The notes below the pieces were generated by a model. It was not told the DNA's origin, ran no database searches, and was given only the letters and a program-made list of their open reading frames with translations. A program made the translations under genes and the position numbers. Of a stretch of DNA of 64,000 nt, positions 48,480 to 57,343 are shown one piece after another. Source of the DNA: Streptomyces endophytica (GTDB lineage: Bacteria > Actinomycetota > Actinomycetes > Streptomycetales > Streptomycetaceae); contig NZ_CP110636.1 of NCBI RefSeq assembly GCF_026153355.1, forward strand, positions 2,418,001 through 2,482,000, in the 5' to 3' direction. Positions within the stretch are counted from its first letter, which is position 1. Each line of letters opens with the position of its first letter.

Positions 48480-49754
48480 TCAGCGCTGCGACTGCCGGGG
48501 GAGTTCCAGCGCCACCTCGGCCGCCGAGTCGCAGTACTCGCGCACCGCGCTGGTACGGGCCACCACCCGCCCCCGGTGGATCACGATCCGGCTGTACGCC
48601 AGCGACAGCACCCCCGCGATCCGCTCGCCGCGCACCGCCAGCAGCTCCGCCGGGAAGCCCGCCTCGACCCGTACCTCGGGCAGCCCCAGCGTGGTCCGCG
48701 CCGCCGAACTCACCGTCTCGTACGCCGCCTCCGGCGTGGCCTCCCCGAGGGACGCCAGCAGGTACGCGGCCTCCAACGGGTCGCCGCGCCCCACCGGGTT
48801 CGCCACGTCCCGCAGCGCCCCGCTGCCCGCCGCCACCCGCACCCCGGCCGCCCTCAGCAGCCGCACCGGAGCCGGCCGCGACACCCGCGAGCCGTACCGC
48901 TCCAGGCCGGTGCAGTCGCCCTGCGGCAGACAGACCACGGTGACGTCGGCGGCGGCCAGTTGCTCGGCGACCCGCGAGGCCACGCTGCGCGGCATCCGGG
49001 CCATCCCGGCGCACGGGCCCAGCGCGACGCCGGACCGCAGCCCGCCGGACATCGCCGCGAACCGGGCCAGCCGCGCCGGGTCGTCACCGTCCGTGTGCAG
49101 GTCCACCGGGCACCCGTGCTCCCCGGCCAGCTCCAGGACCGTCTCGACGTACCCGGCCGGATCGGGGTCCAGGTCCGGGCAGCCGCCGATGACCGAGGCG
49201 CCCATCTTGACCGCGTCCCGCAGCATCGCCAGCCCGTCGGCCCCGGCGAGCCCCGTCAGCACCCGCGGCACCGCCACCGCCGCCAGGTCCGCCAGCCCGC
49301 GCAGCGACCGCCGGGCCTGCAGCACCGCCTCCAGCGAGCGCAGGCCCGGCACGTCGCCGATCCTGACGTGGCTCCGGGACGCGGTGGCCCCGTGCCCCAG
49401 CTGGAGCAGCGCGGCCTCCGTGGTGCGCCGCTGGACGTCCTCCGGGGAGCCGGAGGCCGGGCCGTCGGAGTCCGCCGTCAGGGCGGTGTCGCAGTGCGCG
49501 TGCGGCTCGGCGGGGGCGGGCAGCAGCAGATAGCCGGCGAGGTCGACGCGGGCCCCCTGGGGGGCGAGGCTGCCGGCCGTGCCCACGGCCTCGATGCGTC
49601 CGCCGCCGAGCCGTACGTCCACGGTGCGGCCGTCGGCGAGCCGGGCGCCGCACAGCACCAGCGCGCCGCCGTCCGATGTGGTGTACCGGCCGGGTCCGCC
49701 GGGCTTTCCCGGCTGGGGGTGCGGCTGCGGCTGCGGCGAACTGCTGTCGGACAT
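48480..49754 (-). CDS. Amidohydrolase-superfamily protein (cytosine deaminase-like), probably catalytically degenerate
   Basis: A 424-residue protein with the amidohydrolase fold: an N-terminal beta sandwich (ARLADGRTVDVRLGGGRIEAVG), HxH motif EPHAHCDTALTAD, and a C-terminal GFPAELLAVRGERIAGVLSL. Compared with cytosine deaminase as I know it, the His-Cys-Asp-Glu segment is DLHTDGDD (catalytic Glu replaced by Gly). The next metal/substrate His position reads VALGPCAGM, and the metal Asp loop reads AAGSGALRDVANP without the usual H-D-D. It may be a pseudoenzyme or have changed chemistry. ATG 49754 has GAGGAG four bases upstream. Confidence 0.83.
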   Translation of the reverse strand: MSDSSSPQPQPHPQPGKPGGPGRYTTSDGGALVLCGARLADGRTVDVRLGGGRIEAVGTAGSLAPQGARVDLAGYLLLPAPAEPHAHCDTALTADSDGPASGSPEDVQRRTTEAALLQLGHGATASRSHVRIGDVPGLRSLEAVLQARRSLRGLADLAAVAVPRVLTGLAGADGLAMLRDAVKMGASVIGGCPDLDPDPAGYVETVLELAGEHGCPVDLHTDGDDPARLARFAAMSGGLRSGVALGPCAGMARMPRSVASRVAEQLAAADVTVVCLPQGDCTGLERYGSRVSRPAPVRLLRAAGVRVAAGSGALRDVANPVGRGDPLEAAYLLASLGEATPEAAYETVSSAARTTLGLPEVRVEAGFPAELLAVRGERIAGVLSLAYSRIVIHRGRVVARTSAVREYCDSAAEVALELPRQSQR

Positions 49755-49896
49755 CGCGCTCCTCGAAGCCACGGGCGTGCAAGATCACGCAGCGTTGACC
49801 TGAGCGTAGGGCGCCGCCGGGAGAGCTTCGCGCAGGCGCGAAATAGTCGTACCGGTGTGGTGCGCGGGGCCGTTGGGACGCGGCGCGGATACGGAT

Positions 49897-49925
49897 TTCA
49901 CGTTTGGCGGCGGGCCGTGTAATGT
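49897..49925 (+). promoter_or_regulatory. Putative promoter of the tRNA-Thr/tRNA-Met unit
   Basis: TTCACG (49897-49902), 17-base spacer, TAATGT (49920-49925). The start would fall about five bases before the mature tRNA-Thr end. Confidence 0.5.
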
Positions 49926-49936
49926 CTTCATCGCTC

Positions 49937-50009
49937 GCCCCAATAGCTCAGTCGGCAGAGCGTCTCCATGGTAAGGAGAAGGTCTACGGTTCGATTCCGT
50001 ATTGGGGCT
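49937..50009 (+). tRNA. tRNA-Thr (anticodon GGT)
   Basis: A 73-base tRNA: acceptor GCCCCAA/TTGGGGC, D-arm GCTCAGTCGGCAGAGC, anticodon loop ATGGTAA (GGT) on a TCTCC/GGAGA stem, T-loop GTTCGATTC, discriminator T. No encoded CCA. Confidence 0.96.
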
Positions 50010-50055
50010 CTGATGTGTGAGGTTCCCGCCTTCGGGCGGGCGCCCCTCGCATCGC

Positions 50056-50128
50056 AGCGGTGTAGCTCAGTCGGTAGAGCAAGCGGCTCATAATCGCTGT
50101 GTCACCGGTTCAAGTCCGGTCACCGCTA
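50056..50128 (+). tRNA. tRNA-Met (anticodon CAT, elongator type)
   Basis: A 73-base tRNA: acceptor AGCGGTG/CACCGCT, D-arm GCTCAGTCGGTAGAGC, anticodon loop CTCATAA (CAT), T-loop GTTCAAGTC, discriminator A. The paired first acceptor base excludes the initiator. A CAT anticodon modified to read Ile AUA cannot be fully excluded, but the Thr-Met-rpmG order supports elongator Met. Confidence 0.93.
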
Positions 50129-50133
50129 CTGAC

Positions 50134-50177
50134 AGTAGCCGATTGTGGGGTCGGTCCTTCGATCGGCTACTCTTTTC
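50134..50177 (+). terminator. Hairpin terminator between tRNA-Met and rpmG
   Basis: AGTAGCCGAT (50134-50143) pairs perfectly with 50162-50171, then CTTTTCT. It would end tRNA transcripts and limit read-through into rpmG. Confidence 0.75.
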
Positions 50178-50216
50178 TGCGTTCATCCGTCCATCCGTCC
50201 GTCAAGGAGCACTCAC

Positions 50217-50381
50217 GTGGCTGCCACCGACGTCCGCCCGAAGATCACGCTGGCCTGCGTGGAGTGCAAGGAGCGGAATTACATCACCAAGAAGAACCGG
50301 CGCAACGACCCGGACCGTCTTGAGATGAAGAAGCACTGCCCGCGCTGCAACTCGCACACCGCGCACCGCGAGACGCGATAA
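50217..50381 (+). CDS. rpmG: 50S ribosomal protein L33
   Basis: A 54-residue protein [21 protein letters not shown]...[14 protein letters not shown], complete L33. Two CxxC pairs (CVEC, CPRC) mark the zinc-binding form. GTG 50217 follows AAGGAG; an in-frame ATG at 50145 lies in the tRNA terminator region and is rejected. A hairpin terminator follows its stop. Confidence 0.97.
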   Translation: MAATDVRPKITLACVECKERNYITKKNRRNDPDRLEMKKHCPRCNSHTAHRETR

Positions 50382-50392
50382 CACAGGCTCGT

Positions 50393-50430
50393 CCGTGAGG
50401 CCGTCCCCATTCCTGGGGGCGGCCTCACGG
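50393..50430 (+). terminator. Hairpin terminator after rpmG
   Basis: CCGTGAGGCCGTCCCC (50393-50408) pairs with 50415-50430, with one T-G pair, around a 6-base loop. It lies 11 bases past the rpmG stop. Confidence 0.8.
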
Positions 50431-50465
50431 CGTTATCACCATCAGTACACGGAGGTTGCGAGCCC

Positions 50466-50918
50466 ATGGCGCTCGACCAGTCTTTTGTCGGACGCACGTA
50501 CCCGCCCACCGAGCCCTACGAGGTCGGCCGGGAAAAGATCCGCGAATTCGCCGAGGCGATCGGGGACCCCAACCCCGCCTACACCGACGCGGATGCCGCC
50601 AAGGCGCTCGGGTATCCCGATGTGATCGCACCGCCGACTTTTGTGTTCGCGATCACTTTCAAGGCCGCGGGGTTGGTCATCGAGGACCCGCAACTCGGCC
50701 TGGATTACAGCCGGGTGGTGCACGGCGACCAGAAGTTCGCCTACACCCGGCCGGTGCGCAGCGGCGACCGGCTGGCCGTCACCTCCACCATCGAGGCGAT
50801 CAAGACCATGGCGGGCAACGACATCATCGACATCCGCGGCGAGGTGCACGACGAGACCGGCGCACACGTCGTGACCGCCTTCACCAAGCTGGTGGCCCGG
50901 CGCACCGAGGAGGACTGA
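50466..50918 (+). CDS. MaoC-like (R)-hydratase, HadA-type half
   Basis: A 150-residue hot-dog protein with VGREKIREFAEAIGDPNPAYTD, APPTFVFAITF and HGDQKFAYTRPVRSGDRL. It matches the MaoC N-terminal-type subunit that pairs with a catalytic HadB-like subunit in actinobacterial 3-hydroxyacyl dehydratases. It lacks the full Asp/His hydratase dyad context of its neighbour, so it is probably the structural or substrate-binding partner. The next gene starts after a 1-base gap. Confidence 0.9.
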   Translation: MALDQSFVGRTYPPTEPYEVGREKIREFAEAIGDPNPAYTDADAAKALGYPDVIAPPTFVFAITFKAAGLVIEDPQLGLDYSRVVHGDQKFAYTRPVRSGDRLAVTSTIEAIKTMAGNDIIDIRGEVHDETGAHVVTAFTKLVARRTEED

Positions 50919-50919
50919 G

Positions 50920-51354
50920 ATGACCGCGAAGATCTCTTACGACGACGTCGAGGTCGGCACCGAACTCCCGGCGCAGACCTTCCCCGTGAACCGCGCCACA
51001 CTCGTCCGCTACGCGGGCGCCTCCGGCGACTTCAACCCGATCCACTGGAACGAGAAGTTCGCCAAGGAGGTCGGCCTGCCCGACGTCATCGCCCACGGCA
51101 TGTTCACCATGGCCGAGGCGATCCGGGTGGTCACCGACTGGGCCGGCGACCCCGGCGCGGTCGCCGAATACGGCGTGCGCTTCACCAAGCCCGTCATCGT
51201 CCCCAACGACGACCAGGGCGCGCTGATCGAGGTCAGCGCCAAGGTCGCGGCCAAGCTCGACGACGACGCCCGCACGGTCCGGGTCGACCTCACCGCGATG
51301 AGCGCGGGCCAGAAGGTGCTGGGCATGTCCCGCGCGGTCGTCCGCCTGGCCTGA
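50920..51354 (+). CDS. MaoC-like (R)-hydratase, HadB-type catalytic half
   Basis: A 144-residue hot-dog protein with the hydratase motif GDFNPIHWNEKFAKEVGLPDVIAHGMFT (catalytic Asp and His five residues apart). Predicted to dehydrate or hydrate 3-hydroxyacyl thioesters together with the preceding subunit. ATG 50920 lies next to the previous stop (TGAG-ATG), so the two are co-translated. A strong hairpin follows before murB. Confidence 0.92.
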   Translation: MTAKISYDDVEVGTELPAQTFPVNRATLVRYAGASGDFNPIHWNEKFAKEVGLPDVIAHGMFTMAEAIRVVTDWAGDPGAVAEYGVRFTKPVIVPNDDQGALIEVSAKVAAKLDDDARTVRVDLTAMSAGQKVLGMSRAVVRLA

Positions 51355-51374
51355 GCCGGCCGGAGAGCGGAGCC

Positions 51375-51408
51375 GGGGGCGGCCGGACGGGATCGTCCGA
51401 CCGCCCCC
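51375..51408 (+). terminator. Hairpin terminator between the MaoC pair and murB
   Basis: 15-base arms (51375-51389 with 51394-51408) pair with a single mismatch around loop GGAT, leaving murB to its own promoter (TACCCT, 51410-51415). Confidence 0.8.
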
Positions 51409-51422
51409 GTACCCTTGTGCGC

Positions 51423-52487
51423 GTGCAGGAACGCCACGGAGAAGCAAACGCCCCGCTCGCCCCGCTGACCACCTTCCGGCTCGGCGGACCGGCGAACCGC
51501 CTCGTCACGGCCACCACCGACGACGAGGTGGTCGCCGCCGTCCGCGCGGCCGACGACGCCGGCACGCCACTGCTGATCATCGGCGGCGGCAGCAACCTCG
51601 TCATCAGCGACAAGGGCTTCGACGGCACGGCCCTGCGCATCGCCACCACCGGCTTCGAGCTGGACGGCACCGCCCTCACCCTCGCCGCGGGCGAGAACTG
51701 GTCCGACGCGGTCGCCCGCACCGTCGAGGCCGGACTGGCCGGCGTCGAGTGCCTGGCCGGCATCCCCGGCTCGGCCGGCGCCACCCCCGTGCAGAACGTC
51801 GGCGCGTACGGCCAGGAGGTCGCCACCACGATCACCGAGGTCGTCGCCTACGACCGCCGCTCCGGCGAGACCGTCACCCTCAGCAACGAGGAGTGCGGCT
51901 TCGCCTACCGCGACAGCCGCTTCAAGCAGCACCCCGACCGCTTCGTGGTCCTGCGGGTCCGCTTCGCCCTGGAGGACGCCGGCGGCCGCTCCGCGCCCCT
52001 GAAGTACGCCGAGACCGCCCGCGCCCTCGGCGTCGAGGTCGGCGACCGGGTCCCGCTGGACATCGCCCGCAAGACCGTCCTGGCGCTGCGCGCCGGCAAG
52101 GGCATGGTGCTGGACCCCGACGACCACGACACCTGGTCGGCCGGGTCGTTCTTCACCAACCCGATCCTCACCGAGGCCGAGCACGCCGCCTTCCTGGAAC
52201 GCGTCCGGGACCGCCTCGGCCCCGACACCGCCCCGCCCGCCTTCCCGGCCGGCGACGGCCTGGTGAAGACCTCTGCGGCCTGGCTCATCGACCGCGCCGG
52301 CTTCACCAAGGGCTACGGCAGCGGCCCGGCCCGCATCTCGACCAAGCACACCCTCGCGCTCACCAACCGCGGCGAGGCCACCACCGAGGACCTCCTCGCC
52401 CTGGCCCGCGAGGTCCGGGACGGCGTCCACGCGGCCTTCGGCATCACCCTCGTCAACGAACCCGTGACGGTCGGCGTCAGCCTCTAG
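51423..52487 (+). CDS. murB: UDP-N-acetylmuramate dehydrogenase
   Basis: Reduces UDP-GlcNAc-enolpyruvate to UDP-MurNAc, committing to peptidoglycan. The 354-residue flavoprotein has FAD motif LIIGGGSNLVISD, GIPGSAGATPVQNVGAYGQE, catalytic Ser in WSAGSFFTNP, and the C-terminal glutamate region LVNEPVTVG, a type I MurB. GTG 51423 (VQERHGEAN) is chosen; GTG 51417 is two codons earlier. There is no ribosome site, but TACCCT at 51410-51415 would place transcription start at the GTG, so the mRNA may be leaderless. Confidence 0.95.
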   Translation: MQERHGEANAPLAPLTTFRLGGPANRLVTATTDDEVVAAVRAADDAGTPLLIIGGGSNLVISDKGFDGTALRIATTGFELDGTALTLAAGENWSDAVARTVEAGLAGVECLAGIPGSAGATPVQNVGAYGQEVATTITEVVAYDRRSGETVTLSNEECGFAYRDSRFKQHPDRFVVLRVRFALEDAGGRSAPLKYAETARALGVEVGDRVPLDIARKTVLALRAGKGMVLDPDDHDTWSAGSFFTNPILTEAEHAAFLERVRDRLGPDTAPPAFPAGDGLVKTSAAWLIDRAGFTKGYGSGPARISTKHTLALTNRGEATTEDLLALAREVRDGVHAAFGITLVNEPVTVGVSL

Positions 52488-52584
52488 ACGGGCCGCCAGG
52501 CGCCGCGACGGGCCGCTGCGGCCCTGCGGCGGCGCGCTGAGGCCTGCGGCGGCCCGCTGAGCGCCTACGACGCCCGCCGGCGCC

Positions 52585-53660
52585 CTACGCGGCCAGCCAG
52601 GCGTCGATCTCCGCCAGCAGCCGCCGCTGCTCGCCCTCGGGGGCGCACGAGCCGCGGACGGACTGCCGGGCCAGCTCGGCCAGCTCCGCATCGCTGAAGC
52701 CGTGCGCGGTGCGGGCGAGCTCGTACTGCGCGGCCAGCCGCGAGCCGAACAGCAGCGGGTCGTCCGCGCCCAGCGCCATCGGCACCCCGGCGTCGAAGAG
52801 CGTCCGCAGCGGTACGTCCTCGGGCTTCTCGTAGACGCCCAGCGCCACGTTGGAGGCCGGGCACACCTCGCAGGTCACCTGGCGCTCGGCCAGCCGGGCA
52901 AGCAGCGCGGGATCCTCCGCGGCCCGTACGCCGTGCCCCACCCGGCCGGCGTGCAGATCGTCCAGGCAGTCCCGGACACTGGCCGGCCCGGACAGCTCAC
53001 CGCCGTGCGGCGCCGCCAGCAGACCGCCCTCCCGGGCGATCGCGAAGGCCCGGTCGAAGTCCCGGGCGAATCCCCGGCGTTCGTCGTTGGAGAGCCCGAA
53101 ACCGATCACGCCCCGGTCCGCGTAGCGCACCGCCAGCCGCGCCAGCGTGCGGGCGTCCAGCGGGTGCTTCATGCGGTTCGCCGCGATCAGCACGCGGATC
53201 CCGAGGCCGGTGTCCCGGGAGGCGGTGCGCACCGCGTCCAGGATGATCTCCAGGGCCGGGATCAGCCCGCCCAGCCGGGGCGCGTACGAGGTCGGGTCGA
53301 CCTGGATCTCCAGCCAGCGCGAGCCGTCCCGGACGTCCTCCTCGGCGGCCTCGTGCACCAGCCGCTGGATGTCCTCGGGCGCGCGCAGGCACGAGCGCGC
53401 GATGTCGTACAGCCGCTGGAAGCGGAACCAGCCCCGCTCGTCCGTGGCCCGCAGCCGGGGCGGCTCACCGCTGCGCAGGACCTCGGGCAGATGGACGCCG
53501 TACTTGTCGGCGAGGTCCAGCAGGGTCGCGGACCGCATCGAACCGGTGAAGTGCAGGTGCAGATGGGCCTTCGGCAGCCGGCGCAGGTCCCGGGCGGCGA
53601 CACCGTCGCGGGCAGGAGTGCACGGGGGTCCGGGGTGTGTGCCGCTGAAAACTGCTCCAT
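52585..53660 (-). CDS. add: Adenosine deaminase (probable N-terminal frameshift in this sequence)
   Basis: Deaminates adenosine/deoxyadenosine to inosine; about 358 residues after repair. Zinc ligands KAHLHLHFTGSM, catalytic PHGGELSG, GHGVRAAEDP and ALGADDPLLFGS are all in one frame. That frame has no start codon near the core and only a GTG at 53769, beyond the aminotransferase terminator. The expected start MEQFSAAHTPDPRALLPA (ATG 53660) is in another frame and joins by a -1 shift near 53600-53620. One missing base explains it. It is convergent with murB. Confidence 0.88.
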
Positions 53661-53734
53661 CTGAGGATCTTGCCGTATCGGGGCGGCACGCCGGTAGGCC
53701 CTTTCCCGAAGGGGTGTCCGGAAGAACGCGCGAA

Positions 53735-53763
53735 CGGGCGGCCGGAATGCATCCGACCGCCCG
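53735..53763 (-). terminator. Hairpin terminator after the aminotransferase gene
   Basis: 12-base arms (53735-53746 with 53752-53763) pair with one mismatch around ATGCA, about 27 bases past the aminotransferase stop. Confidence 0.75.
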
Positions 53764-53789
53764 CTTCACCCACCGAAACCGGTGTGCGC

Positions 53790-55025
53790 CTACTTCGCCT
53801 CCGCCAGCAGCTTCTGGATCCGGGACACGCCCTCGACCAGGTCCTCGTCGCCCAGCGCGTAGGAAAGCCGCAGGTAGCCGGGGGTGCCGAAGGCCTCACC
53901 CGGGACGACGGCGACCTCCGCCTCCTCCAGGATCAGCTCGGCCAGTTCCACGCTGCTCTGCGGGCGCTTGCCGCGGATCTCCTTGCCGAGCAGCTCCTTC
54001 ACCGACGGGTACGCGTAGAACGCGCCCTCGGGCTCCGGGCACAGCACGCCGTCGATCTCGTTGAGCATCCGCACGATCGTCTTGCGGCGCCGGTCGAAGG
54101 CGACCTTCATCTCCTCGACGGCCGTCAGATCGCCGGAGACGGCCGCGATGGCCGCCGCCTGCGCGACGTTGGAGACGTTGGAGGTGGCGTGCGACTGGAG
54201 GTTCGTCGCGGCCTTGATGACGTCCTTGGGGCCGATCGCCCAGCCCACCCGCCAGCCGGTCATCGCGTACGTCTTGGCCACGCCGTTGACGATGATGCAC
54301 TTGTCGCGCAGCTCGGGCACGACCACCGGCAGCGACGCGAACTGCGCGTCGCCGTAGACCAGGTGCTCGTAGATCTCGTCGGTGAGGACCCACAGGCCGT
54401 GCTCGGCGGCCCACCGGCCGACCGCCTCGATCTGCTCGCGGGAGTAGACCGCACCGGTCGGGTTCGACGGCGAGACGAACAGCAGCACCTTGGTGCGCTC
54501 CGTCAGGGCCGCCTCCAGCTGCTCGACGGTCACGCGGTAGCCGGTGGTCTCGTCCGCGACCACGTCGACCGGCACACCGCCCGCCAGCCGGATCGACTCC
54601 GGGTAGGTGGTCCAGTACGGAGCGGGCACGATGACCTCGTCACCCGGGTCGAGGATCGCCGCGAACGCCTCGTAGATCGCCTGCTTGCCGCCGTTGGTCA
54701 CCAGGACGTTCGCCGCCTCGATCTCGTAGCCCGAGTCGCGCAGCGTCTTCGCCACGATCGCGGACTTCAGCTCGGGGAGGCCGCCGGCCGGGGTGTAGCG
54801 GTGGAACTTCGGGTTGCGACAGGCCTCCACGGCCGCCTCGACGATGTAGTCGGGCGTCGGGAAGTCGGGCTCACCGGCACCGAAGCCGATCACCGGGCGT
54901 CCGGCGGCCTTGAGGGCCTTCGCCTTGGCGTCGACGGCGAGGGTCGCGGACTCGGAGATCGAACCGACGCGGGCCGAGACCCGGCGGTCGGCGGGGGACG
55001 AAACGGAAGGGTTCGCAGCGCTCAT
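53790..55025 (-). CDS. aspC: Pyridoxal phosphate-dependent aspartate aminotransferase
   Basis: A 411-residue fold type I aminotransferase, subgroup I gamma. [23 protein letters not shown] at the start, [26 protein letters not shown] (substrate Asn), [11 protein letters not shown] (PLP Asp/Tyr) and [17 protein letters not shown] with the PLP lysine and phosphate Arg. Most likely uses aspartate/2-oxoglutarate; prephenate activity is known in relatives. ATG 55025 (MSAANPS) is chosen; the open frame continues upstream with no good start. Confidence 0.93.
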   Translation of the reverse strand: MSAANPSVSSPADRRVSARVGSISESATLAVDAKAKALKAAGRPVIGFGAGEPDFPTPDYIVEAAVEACRNPKFHRYTPAGGLPELKSAIVAKTLRDSGYEIEAANVLVTNGGKQAIYEAFAAILDPGDEVIVPAPYWTTYPESIRLAGGVPVDVVADETTGYRVTVEQLEAALTERTKVLLFVSPSNPTGAVYSREQIEAVGRWAAEHGLWVLTDEIYEHLVYGDAQFASLPVVVPELRDKCIIVNGVAKTYAMTGWRVGWAIGPKDVIKAATNLQSHATSNVSNVAQAAAIAAVSGDLTAVEEMKVAFDRRRKTIVRMLNEIDGVLCPEPEGAFYAYPSVKELLGKEIRGKRPQSSVELAELILEEAEVAVVPGEAFGTPGYLRLSYALGDEDLVEGVSRIQKLLAEAK

Positions 55026-55094
55026 ACATGCATCGTTGCAGACCTCCGCCGGGCCCGGTACGCGGGTTTGTGGCCACCACCCGGAAGGATCGTG

Positions 55095-55124
55095 TTCGAC
55101 GCCCGGCCCGGAAGCACGTACACT
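55095..55124 (+). promoter_or_regulatory. Possible promoter for tRNA-Trp/secE
   Basis: TTCGAC (55095-55100), 18-base spacer, TACACT (55119-55124); the -10 is good, the -35 poor. The start would lie about 75 bases upstream of the tRNA. Confidence 0.3.
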
Positions 55125-55208
55125 CGCTGACCGTTGGCCCTCAACAGGCAGGCGAGGCGAACGCACTTAGTGCAGTCGCCCGTATGCGGTAGGTTGGGGG
55201 AACCACAA

Positions 55209-55281
55209 AGGGTCGTAGCTCAATTGGTAGAGCACTGGTCTCCAAAACCAGCGGTTGGGGGTTCAAGTCCCTCCGGCCCTG
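55209..55281 (+). tRNA. tRNA-Trp (anticodon CCA)
   Basis: A 73-base tRNA: acceptor AGGGTCG/CGGCCCT with one T-G-type pair, D-arm GCTCAATTGGTAGAGC, anticodon loop CTCCAAA (CCA), T-loop GTTCAAGTC, discriminator G. It lies just upstream of secE, as usual in actinobacteria. Confidence 0.97.
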
Positions 55282-55387
55282 CTACACGCACTCTCACCGC
55301 AGTGCGTGCACGTGTACGTATGAAATGCACCGCCGTGCGGCAGGGCAGGGCGCGGCACGGCCACGAACCGGATTCAGGTGAGGACGA

Positions 55388-55684
55388 GTGACGGACGCCC
55401 TGGGCTCCATCGACATGCCTGAGCGCGGTCGCTCCGAGGACGAGGCCGCCGAGTCCCAGAAGAAGCCCCGGCGCGGCGGCAAGCGCGGCAAGAAGGGTCC
55501 CTTCGCGCGTCTTGCGCTTTTCTACCGCCAGGTCATCGCGGAGCTCCGCAAGGTCGTCTGGCCCACGCGCAGCCAGCTGTCGACGTACACCAGTGTGGTG
55601 ATCGTCTTCGTTGTCATCATCATCGGTCTCGTAACCGTGATTGACTTGGGAATCAACCGAGTCGTCGGGTACGTCTTCGGCTGA
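55388..55684 (+). CDS. secE: Preprotein translocase subunit SecE
   Basis: A 98-residue single-span protein: a basic linker KKPRRGGKRGKKGP, then the SecE signature FYRQVIAELRKVVWPTRSQL and one helix TSVVIVFVVIIIGLVTVIDLG. It clamps SecY in the membrane. GTG 55388 follows AGGACGA. It is followed by nusG as in nearly all bacteria. Confidence 0.97.
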   Translation: MTDALGSIDMPERGRSEDEAAESQKKPRRGGKRGKKGPFARLALFYRQVIAELRKVVWPTRSQLSTYTSVVIVFVVIIIGLVTVIDLGINRVVGYVFG

Positions 55685-55756
55685 TCCCGCGGAGGGCGCC
55701 TGCGCGGGCGCCATTTCGCATGTTCAACCCCTTGAAGCCAGGAAGAAGCAGCCACC

Positions 55757-56632
55757 GTGTCTGACCCGAACCTGAACGACGCCGCCGAATCCGCCGAGAC
55801 GGCAGCGGCCGACGTTGACGCGGCCGCCTCGGCCGAGGTCGAGGGCGAAGACACCGCGCAGGAGATCGTCGAGGGCGCCGACACCGTCGACGAGCTCGAC
55901 GCCGAGGACGCCGCCGCCGGCGAGCCCGCCGAAGAGGCCGCGGTGCACGTCGAGGAGGACGCCGAGGCCACCGCCGAGGTCGCCGAGGACGAGCTGGCCG
56001 AGGAGCAGGAGCCGGTCGACCCGGTGGCCGCCCTCCGCGACGAACTGCGCGGTCTGCCCGGTGAGTGGTACGTCATCCACACCTACGCGGGCTACGAGAA
56101 CCGCGTGAAGACCAACCTCGAGCAGCGCGCCGTCTCGCTGAACGTCGAGGACTACATCTTCCAGGCCGAGGTGCCGCAGGAAGAGGTCGTCCAGATCAAG
56201 AACGGCGACCGCCGTACCGTCCGCCAGAACAAGCTCCCGGGCTACGTGCTCGTGCGCATGGACCTGACGAACGAGTCCTGGGGCGTGGTCCGCAACACCC
56301 CCGGCGTCACCGGCTTCGTCGGCAACGCCTACGACCCCTACCCGCTGACGCTGGACGAGATCGTCAAGATGCTCGCCCCGGAGGCCGAGGAGAAGGCCGC
56401 CAAGGAGGCCGCCGCGGCCGAGGGCAAGCCGGCGCCGTCCCGCAAGGTCGAGGTCCAGGTCCTGGACTTCGAGGTGGGCGACTCCGTCACGGTCACCGAC
56501 GGCCCGTTCGCGACCCTCCAGGCGACGATCAACGAGATCAACGCCGACTCGAAGAAGGTCAAGGGCCTGGTCGAGATCTTCGGCCGGGAGACCCCGGTCG
56601 AGCTGTCCTTCGACCAGATCCAGAAGAACTGA
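55757..56632 (+). CDS. nusG: Transcription termination/antitermination protein NusG
   Basis: A 291-residue protein. The first ~100 residues are an acidic Ala/Glu-rich extension typical of streptomycetes. The NGN domain follows ([46 protein letters not shown]), then an Ala/Glu linker and the KOW domain ([39 protein letters not shown]). It links RNA polymerase to ribosomes or Rho. GTG 55757. A terminator follows. Confidence 0.97.
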   Translation: MSDPNLNDAAESAETAAADVDAAASAEVEGEDTAQEIVEGADTVDELDAEDAAAGEPAEEAAVHVEEDAEATAEVAEDELAEEQEPVDPVAALRDELRGLPGEWYVIHTYAGYENRVKTNLEQRAVSLNVEDYIFQAEVPQEEVVQIKNGDRRTVRQNKLPGYVLVRMDLTNESWGVVRNTPGVTGFVGNAYDPYPLTLDEIVKMLAPEAEEKAAKEAAAAEGKPAPSRKVEVQVLDFEVGDSVTVTDGPFATLQATINEINADSKKVKGLVEIFGRETPVELSFDQIQKN

Positions 56633-56646
56633 TCGAGTTCCCCTGA

Positions 56647-56674
56647 TCCGGGAGGGCCGTACGGCCTTTCCGGA
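56647..56674. repeat. 28-base palindrome after nusG
   Basis: Complete 14+14 self-complementarity with three G-T pairs; the centre GGCCGTACGGCC is a perfect palindrome. It precedes the main terminator and may act with it. Confidence 0.6.
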
Positions 56675-56690
56675 CCACCAGCCACCGGCC

Positions 56691-56729
56691 AGGTCAGACG
56701 GGCGCAGCCTGTCTGACCTGTCGGTTTTT
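56691..56729 (+). terminator. Intrinsic terminator after nusG
   Basis: A 12-bp stem (56691-56702 with 56708-56719), loop CGCAG, followed by GTCGGTTTTT. It separates secE-nusG from the rplK unit. Confidence 0.88.
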
Positions 56730-56755
56730 GGCCGCGCGACCATACCCGTTATCGT
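56728..56755 (+). promoter_or_regulatory. Putative promoter of rplK-rplA
   Basis: TTGGCC (56728-56733), 16-base spacer, TATCGT (56750-56755), 72 bases before rplK and directly after the nusG terminator. Confidence 0.4.
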
Positions 56756-56826
56756 TGTGCGGTATGCCTCCATCCGGATGACCGGATGGATTGGCGAAAC
56801 ACCTCTCACTAGGACCCGGAGAGAGC

Positions 56827-57261
56827 ATGCCTCCCAAGAAGAAGAAGGTCACGGGGCTCATCAAGCTCCAGATCAGCGCCGGCGCCGCAAACCCGGCCCC
56901 GCCGGTCGGCCCCGCGCTGGGTCAGCACGGCGTCAACATCATGGAGTTCTGCAAGGCCTACAACGCCGCGACCGAGTCGCAGCGTGGCATGGTCGTGCCG
57001 GTGGAGATCACGGTCTACGAGGACCGTTCCTTCACCTTCGTCACCAAGACCCCCCCGGCCGCCAAGCTCATCCTGAAGGCCGCGGGCGTGGAGAAGGGCT
57101 CCGGCGAGCCGCACAAGACCAAGGTCGCCAAGATCACCCGCGACCAGGTCCGTGACATCGCCACCACCAAGATGCCCGACCTGAACGCCAACGACCTGGA
57201 CGCCGCCGAGAAGATCATCGCCGGCACCGCCCGTTCCATGGGCATCACGGTCGAGGGCTGA
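56827..57261 (+). CDS. rplK: 50S ribosomal protein L11
   Basis: A 144-residue protein [45 protein letters not shown]... with the C-terminal rRNA-binding domain ending [12 protein letters not shown]. It is part of the GTPase centre and the thiostrepton site; the proline-rich hinge [10 protein letters not shown] is normal. ATG 56827 (GGAGAGC upstream) is chosen over 56791. Confidence 0.98.
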
Positions 57262-57343
57262 TCCCAGCCCCCTCTTGGCACCCCGTGGCAGGACCAGGCG
57301 CTGGTCCGGACCACGACTCCATCCCACTGCATCAGGAGCAGAA

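Noticed and set aside
50056-50128. Initiator tRNA-Met
   Set aside because: Initiator tRNAs have an unpaired first acceptor base; here A1 pairs with T72.
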